From: Glaciimonas sp.
GTDB lineage: Bacteria; Pseudomonadota; Gammaproteobacteria; Burkholderiales; Burkholderiaceae_D
DNA: 64,000 bases
Reading direction: 5' to 3'
Assembly: GCA_012927585.1 (NCBI GenBank)
Contig: JABBOY010000009.1
Coordinates: forward strand, 1-64,000
Numbering within the stretch: the stretch's first letter is position 1; each line of letters opens with the position of its first letter. Below are positions 28,741 to 36,472 of the stretch, piece after piece. Both the position numbers and the translations under genes were made by a program. The notes below the pieces were generated by a model that did no database searches, was not told where the DNA came from, and saw nothing but the letters and a program-made list of their open reading frames with translations.

Positions 28741-28980
28741 ATGAACAAAAACACTTTTTTAAACGACTTCCAGAACAAGATCAACCAGGTACTGGAAAAT
28801 TCACCCGCCAAGGGGATGGAAAAAAATGTCAAGGCCCTGCTCAACCAGGGCTTTGCCAAGATGGACTTGGTCACGCGCGAAGAATTCGACATCCAGGCCC
28901 AGGTGCTGGCTAAAACCCGCGCCAAACTGGAAGCGCTGGAAACCCGCGTGGCCGAACTCGAAGCGCAACTGACCAAATAA
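28741..28980 (+). CDS. ubiK: Ubiquinone biosynthesis accessory factor UbiK
   Basis: 79-residue UbiK/YqiC-type protein, an aerobic ubiquinone-synthesis helper. It has an amphipathic first half (NDFQNKINQVLENSPAKG) and a C-terminal coiled coil ending LETRVAELEAQL. The ATG at 28741 has AGGAAA upstream. It lies four bases before comM. Confidence 0.9.
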   Translation: MNKNTFLNDFQNKINQVLENSPAKGMEKNVKALLNQGFAKMDLVTREEFDIQAQVLAKTRAKLEALETRVAELEAQLTK

Positions 28981-28984
28981 CCGG

Positions 28985-30499
28985 ATGAGCCTGGCAGTCC
29001 TGAAAAGCCGCGCACTGACCGGCATGCACGCCCCGGAAGTCACTGTCGAAGTGCATCTGGCGAATGGCCTGCCGAGTTTTACGATAGTTGGTTTGCCGGA
29101 AACCGAGGTCAAGGAATCGAAGGACCGAGTCCGTGCCGCGTTACAGAATGCGCGCTTTGAATTCCCCGCCAAACGGATCACCGTTAACCTCGCGCCAGCC
29201 GATCTGCCGAAGGAATCCGGCCGCTTCGACTTGCCGATTGCGCTCGGCATCCTGGCTGCCTCCGGCCAGATTCCGGGCGATACGCTGGATCAATACGAGT
29301 TCGCCGGCGAACTGTCGCTGTCCGGTGCGTTGCGCCCGATTCGCGGTGCGCTGGCGATGACTTTCGCGATGCACCGCGCTGGCGGCCGCCAGCGCGCTTT
29401 CATCCTGCCGCGCGCCAGCGCCGATGAAGCGGCGCTAGTGCGGGATGTGACGATATTGCCGGCAGATTCACTATTGCAGGTATGCGCCCACTTCGGCGCG
29501 ACCGATGCCGATGCAAGGCTAAAATCGCATGTGGTAAGCACACTGGAAATACGGCCCGAATATCCTGACTTTACCGATGTAAAAGGACAAGTGCAGGCCA
29601 AGCGAGCCTTGGAAGTGGCTGCCGCCGGCGGTCATAGCGTCTTGATGGTCGGCTCGCCAGGCACCGGCAAGTCAATGCTGGCGGCACGCTTTCCCGGCAT
29701 TTTGCCATCGATGACGGAGGACGAAGCGCTGGAATCGGCGGCTGTGCAATCGCTCACCAATGGTTTCTCAATTGAGCGCTGGAAGGTACGCCCATACCGA
29801 TCCCCGCATCACACCGCTTCCGGCGTGGCCTTGGTCGGTGGCGGCAGCGTGCCACGCCCCGGCGAAATTTCGCTGGCGCATTGCGGCGTATTATTTTTGG
29901 ATGAATTGCCGGAATTCGGCCGCAGCGTACTGGAAGTCTTGCGTGAGCCGCTGGAGTCCGGCCACATCACCATTTCTCGCGCAGCGCGGCAAGCCGATTT
30001 CCCGGCCCGCTTCCAGCTGATCGCGGCGATGAACCCCTGCCCCTGCGGTTATCTCGGTCATGCCTCCGGCAAATGCCGCTGCACGCCGGATGTCGTGGCG
30101 CGCTATCAGGACAAGATCTCCGGCCCGCTGCTGGACCGCATCGACATGCAAATTCAGGTCGGATCCTTGCCGCACGAAGATCTGCTCAGGCAAGCCGACG
30201 GCGAACCATCGAGCGCCGTACATGCCCGCGTCGAGCGCGCCTTTGCGCTGCAACTGAGCCGCCAGGGCAAGGGCAACCATGCGCTTTCCACCGGTGAAAT
30301 CGATGTCCACTGCAAGCCGGACGCCGCCGCCGAACAACTGCTGCGCGCTGCCATGATCCGCCTCAACTGGTCCGCCCGCGCCTATCACCGGGTCCTGAAA
30401 GTAGCGCGCACCATCGCCGACCTGGCCGGCCAAACTAACATCGGCAGCGCGCACATAGCAGAAGCAATCCAGTACCGGCGCGCGCTGCGGGAACATTGA
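28985..30499 (+). CDS. comM: ComM/YifB Mg-chelatase-like AAA+ ATPase
   Basis: 504-residue protein of the ComM family, a helicase that promotes branch migration during natural transformation. The N-terminal Lon-S5-like domain (1-180) is followed by the AAA+ core with Walker A GSPGTGKS (223-230) and Walker B GVLFLDELPE (301-310), a zinc-like segment CPCGYLGHASGKC, and the C-terminal helical part RAYHRVLKVARTIADL. The gene is intact. A damaged second copy of its 3' part lies at 39405-39807, bracketing an island. Confidence 0.94.
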   Translation: MSLAVLKSRALTGMHAPEVTVEVHLANGLPSFTIVGLPETEVKESKDRVRAALQNARFEFPAKRITVNLAPADLPKESGRFDLPIALGILAASGQIPGDTLDQYEFAGELSLSGALRPIRGALAMTFAMHRAGGRQRAFILPRASADEAALVRDVTILPADSLLQVCAHFGATDADARLKSHVVSTLEIRPEYPDFTDVKGQVQAKRALEVAAAGGHSVLMVGSPGTGKSMLAARFPGILPSMTEDEALESAAVQSLTNGFSIERWKVRPYRSPHHTASGVALVGGGSVPRPGEISLAHCGVLFLDELPEFGRSVLEVLREPLESGHITISRAARQADFPARFQLIAAMNPCPCGYLGHASGKCRCTPDVVARYQDKISGPLLDRIDMQIQVGSLPHEDLLRQADGEPSSAVHARVERAFALQLSRQGKGNHALSTGEIDVHCKPDAAAEQLLRAAMIRLNWSARAYHRVLKVARTIADLAGQTNIGSAHIAEAIQYRRALREH

Positions 30500-30513
30500 T
30501 GGGGCGGCAACCC

Positions 30514-31336
30514 GGTTCTGTCGCGTTAGCAGAGACAAATCGGACTGTTAGCAGGTTTTTGATCCACCTTCAAACTAAACGGATTTGTCCTGCCAAAACA
30601 TAAAACTGATCGGCAAACGACATCGTATTTTCTGCTGTGACGATCATCTGTCCTTTGCGAATCATGTGCATGAGTTCGATGCCGGCCAGTACGTTTTTAG
30701 CGGACCGAAATGATTTAAAATTGAGCATCGGTTTGGTCACGCGCTTGATGGCCCGATGGTACTGCTCGACGAGGTTGTTGAGGGATTTGACCTGCCGAAC
30801 TACGATGGCAATTTCTTGGTCAGCATTGATCTTGGCAATCGCTGCCTTGTTGGCACCGCTTTTATGCATCGTGACTTTTTCAGGAACGCCATGTGCCTGC
30901 ATAGTCTTGTTAAAAAAACGTTGGGCAACCGTCTTGTCTCGCGTGGCTGTCAATAGAAAACCGACCGTGTTGCCGTCCTTGTCCACAGCCCAATAGAGAT
31001 ACTTCCAGACGCATTTGACTTTGATATAGGTCTCATCCATTCGCCAGCTTTCACAAACCGGACGCTTGTATTTGCAGAATACTTTTTCCAACAGCGGTAA
31101 AAATCTGATCGCCCAGCAATTGATCGATGCGTGATCGACAGCCACGCCACGTTCTTCCATCATTTTCTCAAGGTGGCGATAACTCAACGGGTCGGCTGCG
31201 TACCAGCGGATGCATACCAGAATCATGTCGATCGGAAATCGCATCCCTTTAGTATTGTGCATCTCGGTTCGCTCTTATCTTCCAAGCCAGTAGCCTGCTC
31301 GAGCGTATCGATAACTTTGCTTAACGCGACAGAACC
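30514..31336 (-). mobile_element. IS6-family insertion sequence, probably inactive
   Basis: The left end GGTTCTGTCGCGTTA (30514-30528) is matched in reverse complement at the right end (31322-31336), giving 15-bp terminal inverted repeats of IS6 type around one transposase gene; total length is 823 bp. The 8-bp flanks (GGCAACCC and AATCGAGG) differ, so no target duplication is visible, and the right end cuts into a response-regulator fragment. This suggests rearrangement or adjacent deletion after insertion. Confidence 0.88.
30570..31262 (-). CDS. IS6-family transposase with damaged catalytic site
   Basis: 230-residue DDE transposase of the IS6/IS26 family. The first catalytic Asp is present (D76 in WRMDETYIKV) and the Glu is present (E166 in LVEQYHR). 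The second Asp, normally in a T.DKSGAN motif, is His here (TMHKSGAN, H133), and the usual Asp of EQDHR is Tyr (Y168). The reading frame is open and the length is normal. It is probably inactive; this should be confirmed against close relatives. Confidence 0.88.
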   Translation of the reverse strand: MHNTKGMRFPIDMILVCIRWYAADPLSYRHLEKMMEERGVAVDHASINCWAIRFLPLLEKVFCKYKRPVCESWRMDETYIKVKCVWKYLYWAVDKDGNTVGFLLTATRDKTVAQRFFNKTMQAHGVPEKVTMHKSGANKAAIAKINADQEIAIVVRQVKSLNNLVEQYHRAIKRVTKPMLNFKSFRSAKNVLAGIELMHMIRKGQMIVTAENTMSFADQFYVLAGQIRLV

Positions 31337-31398
31337 AATCGAGGCCATCGCCCGCAGGTAGGTTGATATCCAGAATGATGAGGTCGGGCTTGTGGTTT
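31337..31398 (-). pseudogene. Response-regulator receiver-domain fragment
   Basis: Reading the minus strand up to the IS right end gives HKPDLIILDINLPAGDGLD, the phosphoacceptor-Asp region of a CheY-type receiver domain. It stops at the IS inverted repeat and the sequence before it does not continue the domain. This is a leftover of a two-component regulator cut by the insertion. Confidence 0.7.
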
Positions 31399-31433
31399 GC
31401 TGTTCCTTCAGTCCGCGCTTTGTGGTTTTCGCG

Positions 31434-32072
31434 TCAAAAACCTGGGTGCGTCCAACTGGATGGGGCTAATTTCCAGCCATGGCGGACGAATGGTCTATCG
31501 TGGCCGGAAAGGTAAAGCGCAAGACCGATTATCCAGCGTTGCGTGGGCGCGGGCTCTGCATAGGGGACTGTAAGCAATGCAATCATGCTCAATGCGATGA
31601 AAGAGCGATAGAGAACGAATTTTTGCGCAGATCCTAAGATCCAAATAAAGCCGAGGCTCACAACACCTCCCAGGATGCATCCTGAAACGGCTTCTGAAAC
31701 CGAATGGGCATGTAAAACCAGACGTGATATGCCAATAATCACACCAAACACAAGGCCGAGTATTACACCTGATGCACGGATCATGGGCGATGTCTTGCTC
31801 AGAATCAGGTAAAACAGCACTGGGATGACTGCCGTTGCACGCATGGAATGACCGCTGAAACCAGTGAAATCGAGCGAACGGACTCCTATCCCCCACCCGA
31901 TGAAAGCAATTTTTGTCGCGACCACCAAACCCATGCCCGCCGCAAATAGCAGGCACCACCACAAGGCCATGCGCCAGGCACGTTCGGCGACAAGCCAGGC
32001 AGTGATGACGATGGCAGCAGGCGCCATGACGGTGATGCCCCCAAGGCTAGTAATTTTCATCCATGAAATCAT
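31434..32072 (-). CDS. PAP2-type membrane phosphatase
   Basis: 212-residue membrane protein with about five to six hydrophobic helices. PAP2 motifs are partly preserved: SGHS at 73-76 and SRLVLHAHSVSE at 116-127, where S116-R117 and H123 fit the SRx5H motif but the usual Asp four residues later is Glu127. The first KxxxxxxRP motif is not clear. Likely lipid or polyprenyl-phosphate phosphatase, possibly with changed activity. The C-terminal 25 residues (PFVRHGWKL...) may be a tail from adjacent sequence. It stands alone inside the island. Confidence 0.72.
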   Translation of the reverse strand: MISWMKITSLGGITVMAPAAIVITAWLVAERAWRMALWWCLLFAAGMGLVVATKIAFIGWGIGVRSLDFTGFSGHSMRATAVIPVLFYLILSKTSPMIRASGVILGLVFGVIIGISRLVLHAHSVSEAVSGCILGGVVSLGFIWILGSAQKFVLYRSFIALSMIALLTVPYAEPAPTQRWIIGLALYLSGHDRPFVRHGWKLAPSSWTHPGF

Positions 32073-32578
32073 AAATTATGAAGATTATTAGATGTAGTAG
32101 TTTCAACTTAGTCGATCCGACGCTGTCATTTTTATCCGCGCCAAATTGTTTTGGATCATGTCAGGTTGTCCGTCTTTTTGTTGGATTTATTCCTGTAACG
32201 CTTTTATTGTGCTGCTTTCAGGATATTGGATAAAAAAGCTTTAAAGGCAGAATATCTAGCGCTATACTGTAGCCGTTTTCAAAAACATAGGAGCCTCTTG
32301 TGGGCATTAGTTCTCAGAGTAGCATGCTGGCATGGGCCAGCGATCTGATCGCGAGATAAGCTTACCGGGTATTCTTTCCCGCCGCTGACTCGCCTAAGAC
32401 AACGAGTTAGCGCGCATCCAAGTCCGGTCTCTCTGATCGGCATGGCTTTAATACAGCACGCTAAAAATACAATCTGTTTTATCTGTTACATGCCTGTTCC
32501 GGGATCACTGCGGAAAGCCGCGTCATTTTTCGACGTTGTCTTTACGTTCAAGTTCACGGCTTGGCAAGGAGAGTATCC
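32073..32578 (+). promoter_or_regulatory. Promoter and ~300-nt leader of mgtC
   Basis: A TTTAAA-17 bp-TATACT promoter (-10 at 32263-32268) predicts a start near 32275, giving a leader of about 300 nt before mgtC. The leader contains a short ORF (32300-32359), a GCTGG/CCAGC hairpin, a GCGAT/ATCGC hairpin inside or next to that ORF, and an eight-pair stem CTGACTCG/CGAGTTAG further on. No match to the M-box or Mn2+ riboswitch consensus was recognised. Bases 32073-32260 hold nothing recognisable. Confidence 0.5.
32300..32359 (+). CDS. Candidate leader peptide of mgtC (19 aa)
   Basis: A GTG-started ORF of 20 codons (MGISSQSSMLAWASDLIAR) is preceded by AGGAG at ideal distance. The stop lies 220 nt before mgtC. 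Two hairpins overlap its 3' half, so ribosome progress could decide the fold of the leader, as in known mgt leaders. This is inference; the peptide resembles none I know. Confidence 0.45.
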   Translation: MGISSQSSMLAWASDLIAR

Positions 32579-33328
32579 ATGACCTGGAGTGATTTCCTCA
32601 TCCGCGTGTCTTTCGCACTGTGCTGTGGCGCCGTCATCGGCGCCGAGCGCCAGTTTCGTCAACGCATGGCCGGACTCCGCACCAATGCACTGGTGGCCAT
32701 TGGTGCCTGCCTGTTTGTTACCTTGGCTGAGCTCACCCCTGGCATGCACAACGAAGCCGCGCGCATCGCTGCGCAGGTCGTGTCCGGCATCGGTTTTCTC
32801 GGTGCGGGCGTGATCATGCGCGATGGGTTAAACGTGCGCGGCCTCAATACTGCAGCCACTTTATGGTGTGCTGCTGCCGTGGGCGTTCTCGCGGGCATGC
32901 ATTTATTGGTCGAGGGAGCACTGGCCACATTGGTCGTTCTCTGCGCCAATATCGTGTTACGCGAAGTCGCACAAAAAATCAACCGTCAACCATCATCCAA
33001 AGCGGAAACCGAGTTGCCATATCGGCTGCGTATCGTTTGCCTGGAAGTCGATGAGGTGCACATACGTTCACTGGTGATGAGCATGCTGTCGGCGATGCCA
33101 CTGGCGCTCCACTCTCTGCAAAGCCAAGATATTGAGCACGCCATCGGCCGTTTGGAAGTGTGTGCCGACCTGCTGGGATCACCAGAAAACCAGAACCTGC
33201 TCGAGCAGATCGTCGCGCGCATCAGCCTGGAGCGCGGTGTCTCAGCGGTCAGTTGGAAGGTGCTCACCGAGTCCTCGACACCCGTGCATTTCGTAGCGCA
33301 AGGAACTGAGCCTGGCGTTATGCAGTAA
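32579..33328 (+). CDS. mgtC: MgtC/SapB-family membrane protein
   Basis: 249-residue protein with an N-terminal MgtC domain of about four to five helices (1-135) containing CGAVIGAERQFRQRMAGLRT and GIGFLGAGVIMRDGLNVRGL, then a cytosolic ACT-like C-terminal domain. MgtC proteins help growth in low Mg2+ and in host cells and act on ATP synthase or phosphate uptake in Salmonella. The ATG at 32579 follows AAGGAGAG. It is upstream of an NRAMP-like transporter and behind a long leader. Confidence 0.9.
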   Translation: MTWSDFLIRVSFALCCGAVIGAERQFRQRMAGLRTNALVAIGACLFVTLAELTPGMHNEAARIAAQVVSGIGFLGAGVIMRDGLNVRGLNTAATLWCAAAVGVLAGMHLLVEGALATLVVLCANIVLREVAQKINRQPSSKAETELPYRLRIVCLEVDEVHIRSLVMSMLSAMPLALHSLQSQDIEHAIGRLEVCADLLGSPENQNLLEQIVARISLERGVSAVSWKVLTESSTPVHFVAQGTEPGVMQ

Positions 33329-33393
33329 ACATTCACTGCGGCCGTGCAGTGATGCCGGTCATTGTTGATGATAACCATTTTTAAACTATCGAC

Positions 33394-33443
33394 AAGCTTC
33401 CATTCGGCACTCGGGTTCCCGCTCAAGTGGCGAACGGAAGCTT
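33394..33443 (+). promoter_or_regulatory. Intercistronic hairpin between mgtC and the NRAMP gene
   Basis: AAGCTTCCATTCG (33394-33406) pairs with CGAACGGAAGCTT (33431-33443) with one mismatch, and CACT/AGTG in the loop can extend it. It ends 18 nt before the GGAGAGAG ribosome site of the next gene and has no T tract, so translation control or RNA processing is more likely than termination. Confidence 0.6.
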
Positions 33444-33468
33444 GCTGTACCCATCTCTGGAGAGAGTA

Positions 33469-35118
33469 ATGACTAATATCAAAACAACTGACGCACGCGC
33501 TGCCGTCCTCGATAGCGCGCACGTCGGCGACATCAAAGGTGCCTTTGGCACCATCCGCCACGGCGACGTCAAAGCGCGGAGCGGCTGGAAACAGCGCTTA
33601 AAAACGTTGCTAGCGATTCTCGGCCCCGGAGTGATTGTCATGGTCGGCGACAACGATGCTGGCGCTTTTGGTACCTATGCGCAAGCAGGACAAAATTATG
33701 GCACCGCATTGCTATGGACCATGATGTTGTTGATTCCGGTACTGTACGTCAACCAGGAAATGGTATTACGCCTAGGTGCAGTGACACGGGTTGGTCACGC
33801 GCGGCTGATTTTTGAGCGTTTTGGTAAATTCTGGGGCGCTTTTAGCGCGATTGACCTCTTTATTCTCAATGCGCTGACGATCGTCACAGAATTTATCGGT
33901 ATTAGCCTCGGTCTGGGCTTTCTCGGCGTACCCAAGATCGCCGGTGTTTTGATTGCCGCAGTATTCATCATGTTAGCGGCGTCGACTGGTAACTTTCGCC
34001 GTTTTGAGCGCTTTTCACTGGCTTTGGTGGCAGGTAGTCTGCTGTTAATACCAGTGTTTGCCATGATCCATCCGCCGATGGCACAAGTGGCGCACGACTT
34101 TGCGGTGCCGCAGATGCCGGTTGGCGGCAAGCTCAGCGATGTCATGTTGCTCATTATTGGTATCGTCGGCACTACAGTTGCTCCGTGGCAATTATTTTTT
34201 CAGCAGAGCTACGTAATTGACAAGCGCATCACACCGCGTTTTATTAAGTATGAGCGTGCCGATCTGTGGCTTGGCATCGCGTTAGTGGTGATCGGTGCAG
34301 TGGCGATGATCGCGTTTACCGCCCAGGTGTTCGCCGGGCACCCCGAGTTTGGCAATTTCCAGGATGCTGGTGCTGTGGCGGATGGCATGGCCAAATATTA
34401 TGGCCGTCTACCAGCAGTATTGTTTGCGATTGCCCTGATTGATGCCTCCATCATTGGAGCCATGGCGGTGTCACTATCGACCGCGTATGCGCTAGGCGAT
34501 GTGATGAGCATAAAACATTCATTGCATCGCAAGCCGGCAGACGCTAAGGGCTTTTACCTGATGTACTGCGGCCTGATTGCCATGGCGGCCGCGCTGGTAT
34601 TGATTCCTGGTGTGCCGCTTGGGTTGCTGACCAACGCAGTACAGACGCTCGCGGGCATTCTACTGCCCAGTGCAACGGTGTTTCTGTTAATTATGTGCAA
34701 CGATAAGGATGTGCTCGGCCCGTGGGTCAATAACCGCATCACCAACGTCTTCACCGCTGCGATTGTGGCCGTGCTGGTATTGCTGTCGATCGTTTTGACC
34801 GCCGCCGTGGCTTTTCCTGATATGTCAGGCGAGACCATCACCAATATCCTGTTTTTTGGTGGCCTGCTCGCTCTGCTGGTAGTGATTGCAGTCAATGTCT
34901 TGCACGCGCGTGAAGAAGCCATGCTGACAATCAGCCCCCCAGAGACGAAAATTGACAAGCAGATGCTGTATGCCTGGACCATGCCGAACATCGACAGCCT
35001 CAATCCAATGGCATTGTCCAGTCGCAACAAACTGTGGATGTTGGTGCTGCGCGTTTATCTGGTGCTGGCGGTGGCAATGGTCATTTACAAGGTCGTGATC
35101 AGCGCATTGGCTCAATGA
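33469..35118 (+). CDS. NRAMP-family transporter, possibly Mg2+-type (NRMT-like)
   Basis: 549-residue inner-membrane carrier of the SLC11/NRAMP family with about 11 helices. In helix 1 the usual DPGN motif is replaced by GDNDAG (60-65). In helix 6 the usual A.VMPH motif reads TTVAPW (235-240), so the metal-selecting Met is Ala and the His is Trp. In this family, loss of that Met is linked to transport of Mg2+ or other alkaline-earth ions. Next to mgtC, a Mg2+ or Mn2+ role is likely but unproved. The ATG at 33469 follows GGAGAGAG. Confidence 0.82.
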   Translation: MTNIKTTDARAAVLDSAHVGDIKGAFGTIRHGDVKARSGWKQRLKTLLAILGPGVIVMVGDNDAGAFGTYAQAGQNYGTALLWTMMLLIPVLYVNQEMVLRLGAVTRVGHARLIFERFGKFWGAFSAIDLFILNALTIVTEFIGISLGLGFLGVPKIAGVLIAAVFIMLAASTGNFRRFERFSLALVAGSLLLIPVFAMIHPPMAQVAHDFAVPQMPVGGKLSDVMLLIIGIVGTTVAPWQLFFQQSYVIDKRITPRFIKYERADLWLGIALVVIGAVAMIAFTAQVFAGHPEFGNFQDAGAVADGMAKYYGRLPAVLFAIALIDASIIGAMAVSLSTAYALGDVMSIKHSLHRKPADAKGFYLMYCGLIAMAAALVLIPGVPLGLLTNAVQTLAGILLPSATVFLLIMCNDKDVLGPWVNNRITNVFTAAIVAVLVLLSIVLTAAVAFPDMSGETITNILFFGGLLALLVVIAVNVLHAREEAMLTISPPETKIDKQMLYAWTMPNIDSLNPMALSSRNKLWMLVLRVYLVLAVAMVIYKVVISALAQ

Positions 35119-35650
35119 TGAGAGTGACACCTAATCCCATCAATGGGCCGAACTAGGCACGGCCTTAAAATAACAACGGCATGGTGATCAAAGCAACGGT
35201 GAAAGAGGTCAAACGACATTCCTTTTGTGGCGGAGCGAGACTAAATGCGCTAGCTCGCCATGCACTCCCACTTGAATTCCAAATTACTACGCTTGTAAAA
35301 ATTGAAATTATTTGAAAACTTCCAATCTTCATTATCCGCACCATCTGACTAGAACGTTATTAAATTAGGATGGGAAGACGGGCTTGCATATCAAAAACGA
35401 CTCCGCTCCGCGTTGGGTTAGAAATCTGCCGCCTCCCCATTCTTAATGGGCGTACATCAGGCCCCATTAAGCACCCACCGATAACCAATTTATTTGGTTC
35501 GATTGTTAACTGGACACTGCTGAAATTATGATGGAAATAAACGGTTACATCTGATACAGGTTTGAGTGTCAACATCCAATAGGTTGCGAGCGTTATAGAG
35601 ACGTAACATCAGCAATCGTTTCGTTCATTTACTCACTCAGGGAAATCATC
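35119..35650. other. Gene-free 532-bp region in the island
   Basis: No gene recognised. A 71-codon frame at 35360-35575 on the minus strand lacks a ribosome site and resembles nothing known. The end of the region is the A+T-rich leader of the small exported protein. Confidence 0.4.
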
Positions 35651-35989
35651 ATGTCAGTACAACTATCCAAAAATACCGCCGCAGTCGCAGTGTTCGCCAT
35701 TTTCTATGTGGTCACTGGCAGCGCAATGGCTGACACAACGTGGCAAAAGAATCATCCGCGCCGGGAGCAAGTCAACAACCGTATGAACAATCAAAACAAA
35801 CGCATCAAGGATGAAGTCAAAGAAGGCGATCTGACCAAGGCCCAGTCACGCAAACTGTATCGTGAAGATCGCCAGATTCGCCAGGAAGAACGCACCATGG
35901 CCAGCCAGAACGGCGGTCACATTACCAAGCAAGAGCAAAAAACCCTGAACCAGCAAGAAAACGCTGTAAGCAACCAAATTGGAAAATAA
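35651..35989 (+). CDS. Small exported hydrophilic protein
   Basis: 112-residue protein with a signal peptide (about 1-27, ending SAMA) and a mature part rich in Gln, Asn, Arg and Lys with helical repeats (HPRREQVNNRMNNQNKRIKD) and the ending ITKQEQKTLNQQENAVSNQI. Similar small periplasmic proteins occur in Burkholderiales, with no known function as far as I recall. It stands alone within the island. Confidence 0.7.
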   Translation: MSVQLSKNTAAVAVFAIFYVVTGSAMADTTWQKNHPRREQVNNRMNNQNKRIKDEVKEGDLTKAQSRKLYREDRQIRQEERTMASQNGGHITKQEQKTLNQQENAVSNQIGK

Positions 35990-36472
35990 AAATTTGTGAA
36001 TAGTCTCACTATGATACGGCTTAGTTCCCTAGGAAAAGGATTGGCGACGTTAGCCAACCGCATCAACTTGGTGTTTGACGATACAACGATTGTCGTGATC
36101 TCGAAATTTTGCCGCACAGCCCGGCAAAAATGGCAATGGCAGAACCGACCGCGGCAACGTCATGTGGTACTGGGAGGGAATCTGGCAGAAGCGAAATATA
36201 GGGCGACTGGCAGGGCGTTGCCGATGCGCAGTTGCATGAAGAACATTGCCAGTCACGACTGACTTTCGCTCGGTGCTGGCGCAGGTGGCAGAACGGCATC
36301 TCCAGTAATCGGATAAACAGTTGGGACAACTCTTCCCTTTCATGCCAAAGCTTGGAATGAGTTTTAATTTAATATGCGGATAAAGACAGGAATTTCCATA
36401 TATCTGTTCAACGATTGTGCATGCGTACAGCTTAGGTGACACAAAATATAACGGCATAAGAGAAAGAGAGAT
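35990..36472. other. Gene-free 483-bp region, possibly gene debris
   Basis: No convincing gene. Two frames read through parts of it (for example RQRHVVLGGNLAEAKYRATG on the plus strand), which faintly recalls a nucleotide-binding domain, but stops and lost phase suggest decay. The final bases carry the AAAGAGAG ribosome site of the DUF1800 gene. Confidence 0.35.

Noticed and set aside
32275-32578. M-box or Mn2+ (yybP-ykoY) riboswitch before mgtC
   Set aside because: The conserved core sequences of both riboswitches could not be found; only generic hairpins and a short ORF are visible.
35360-35575. 71-codon minus-strand frame in the island
   Set aside because: No ribosome site, no similarity I recognise, and composition like non-coding DNA.
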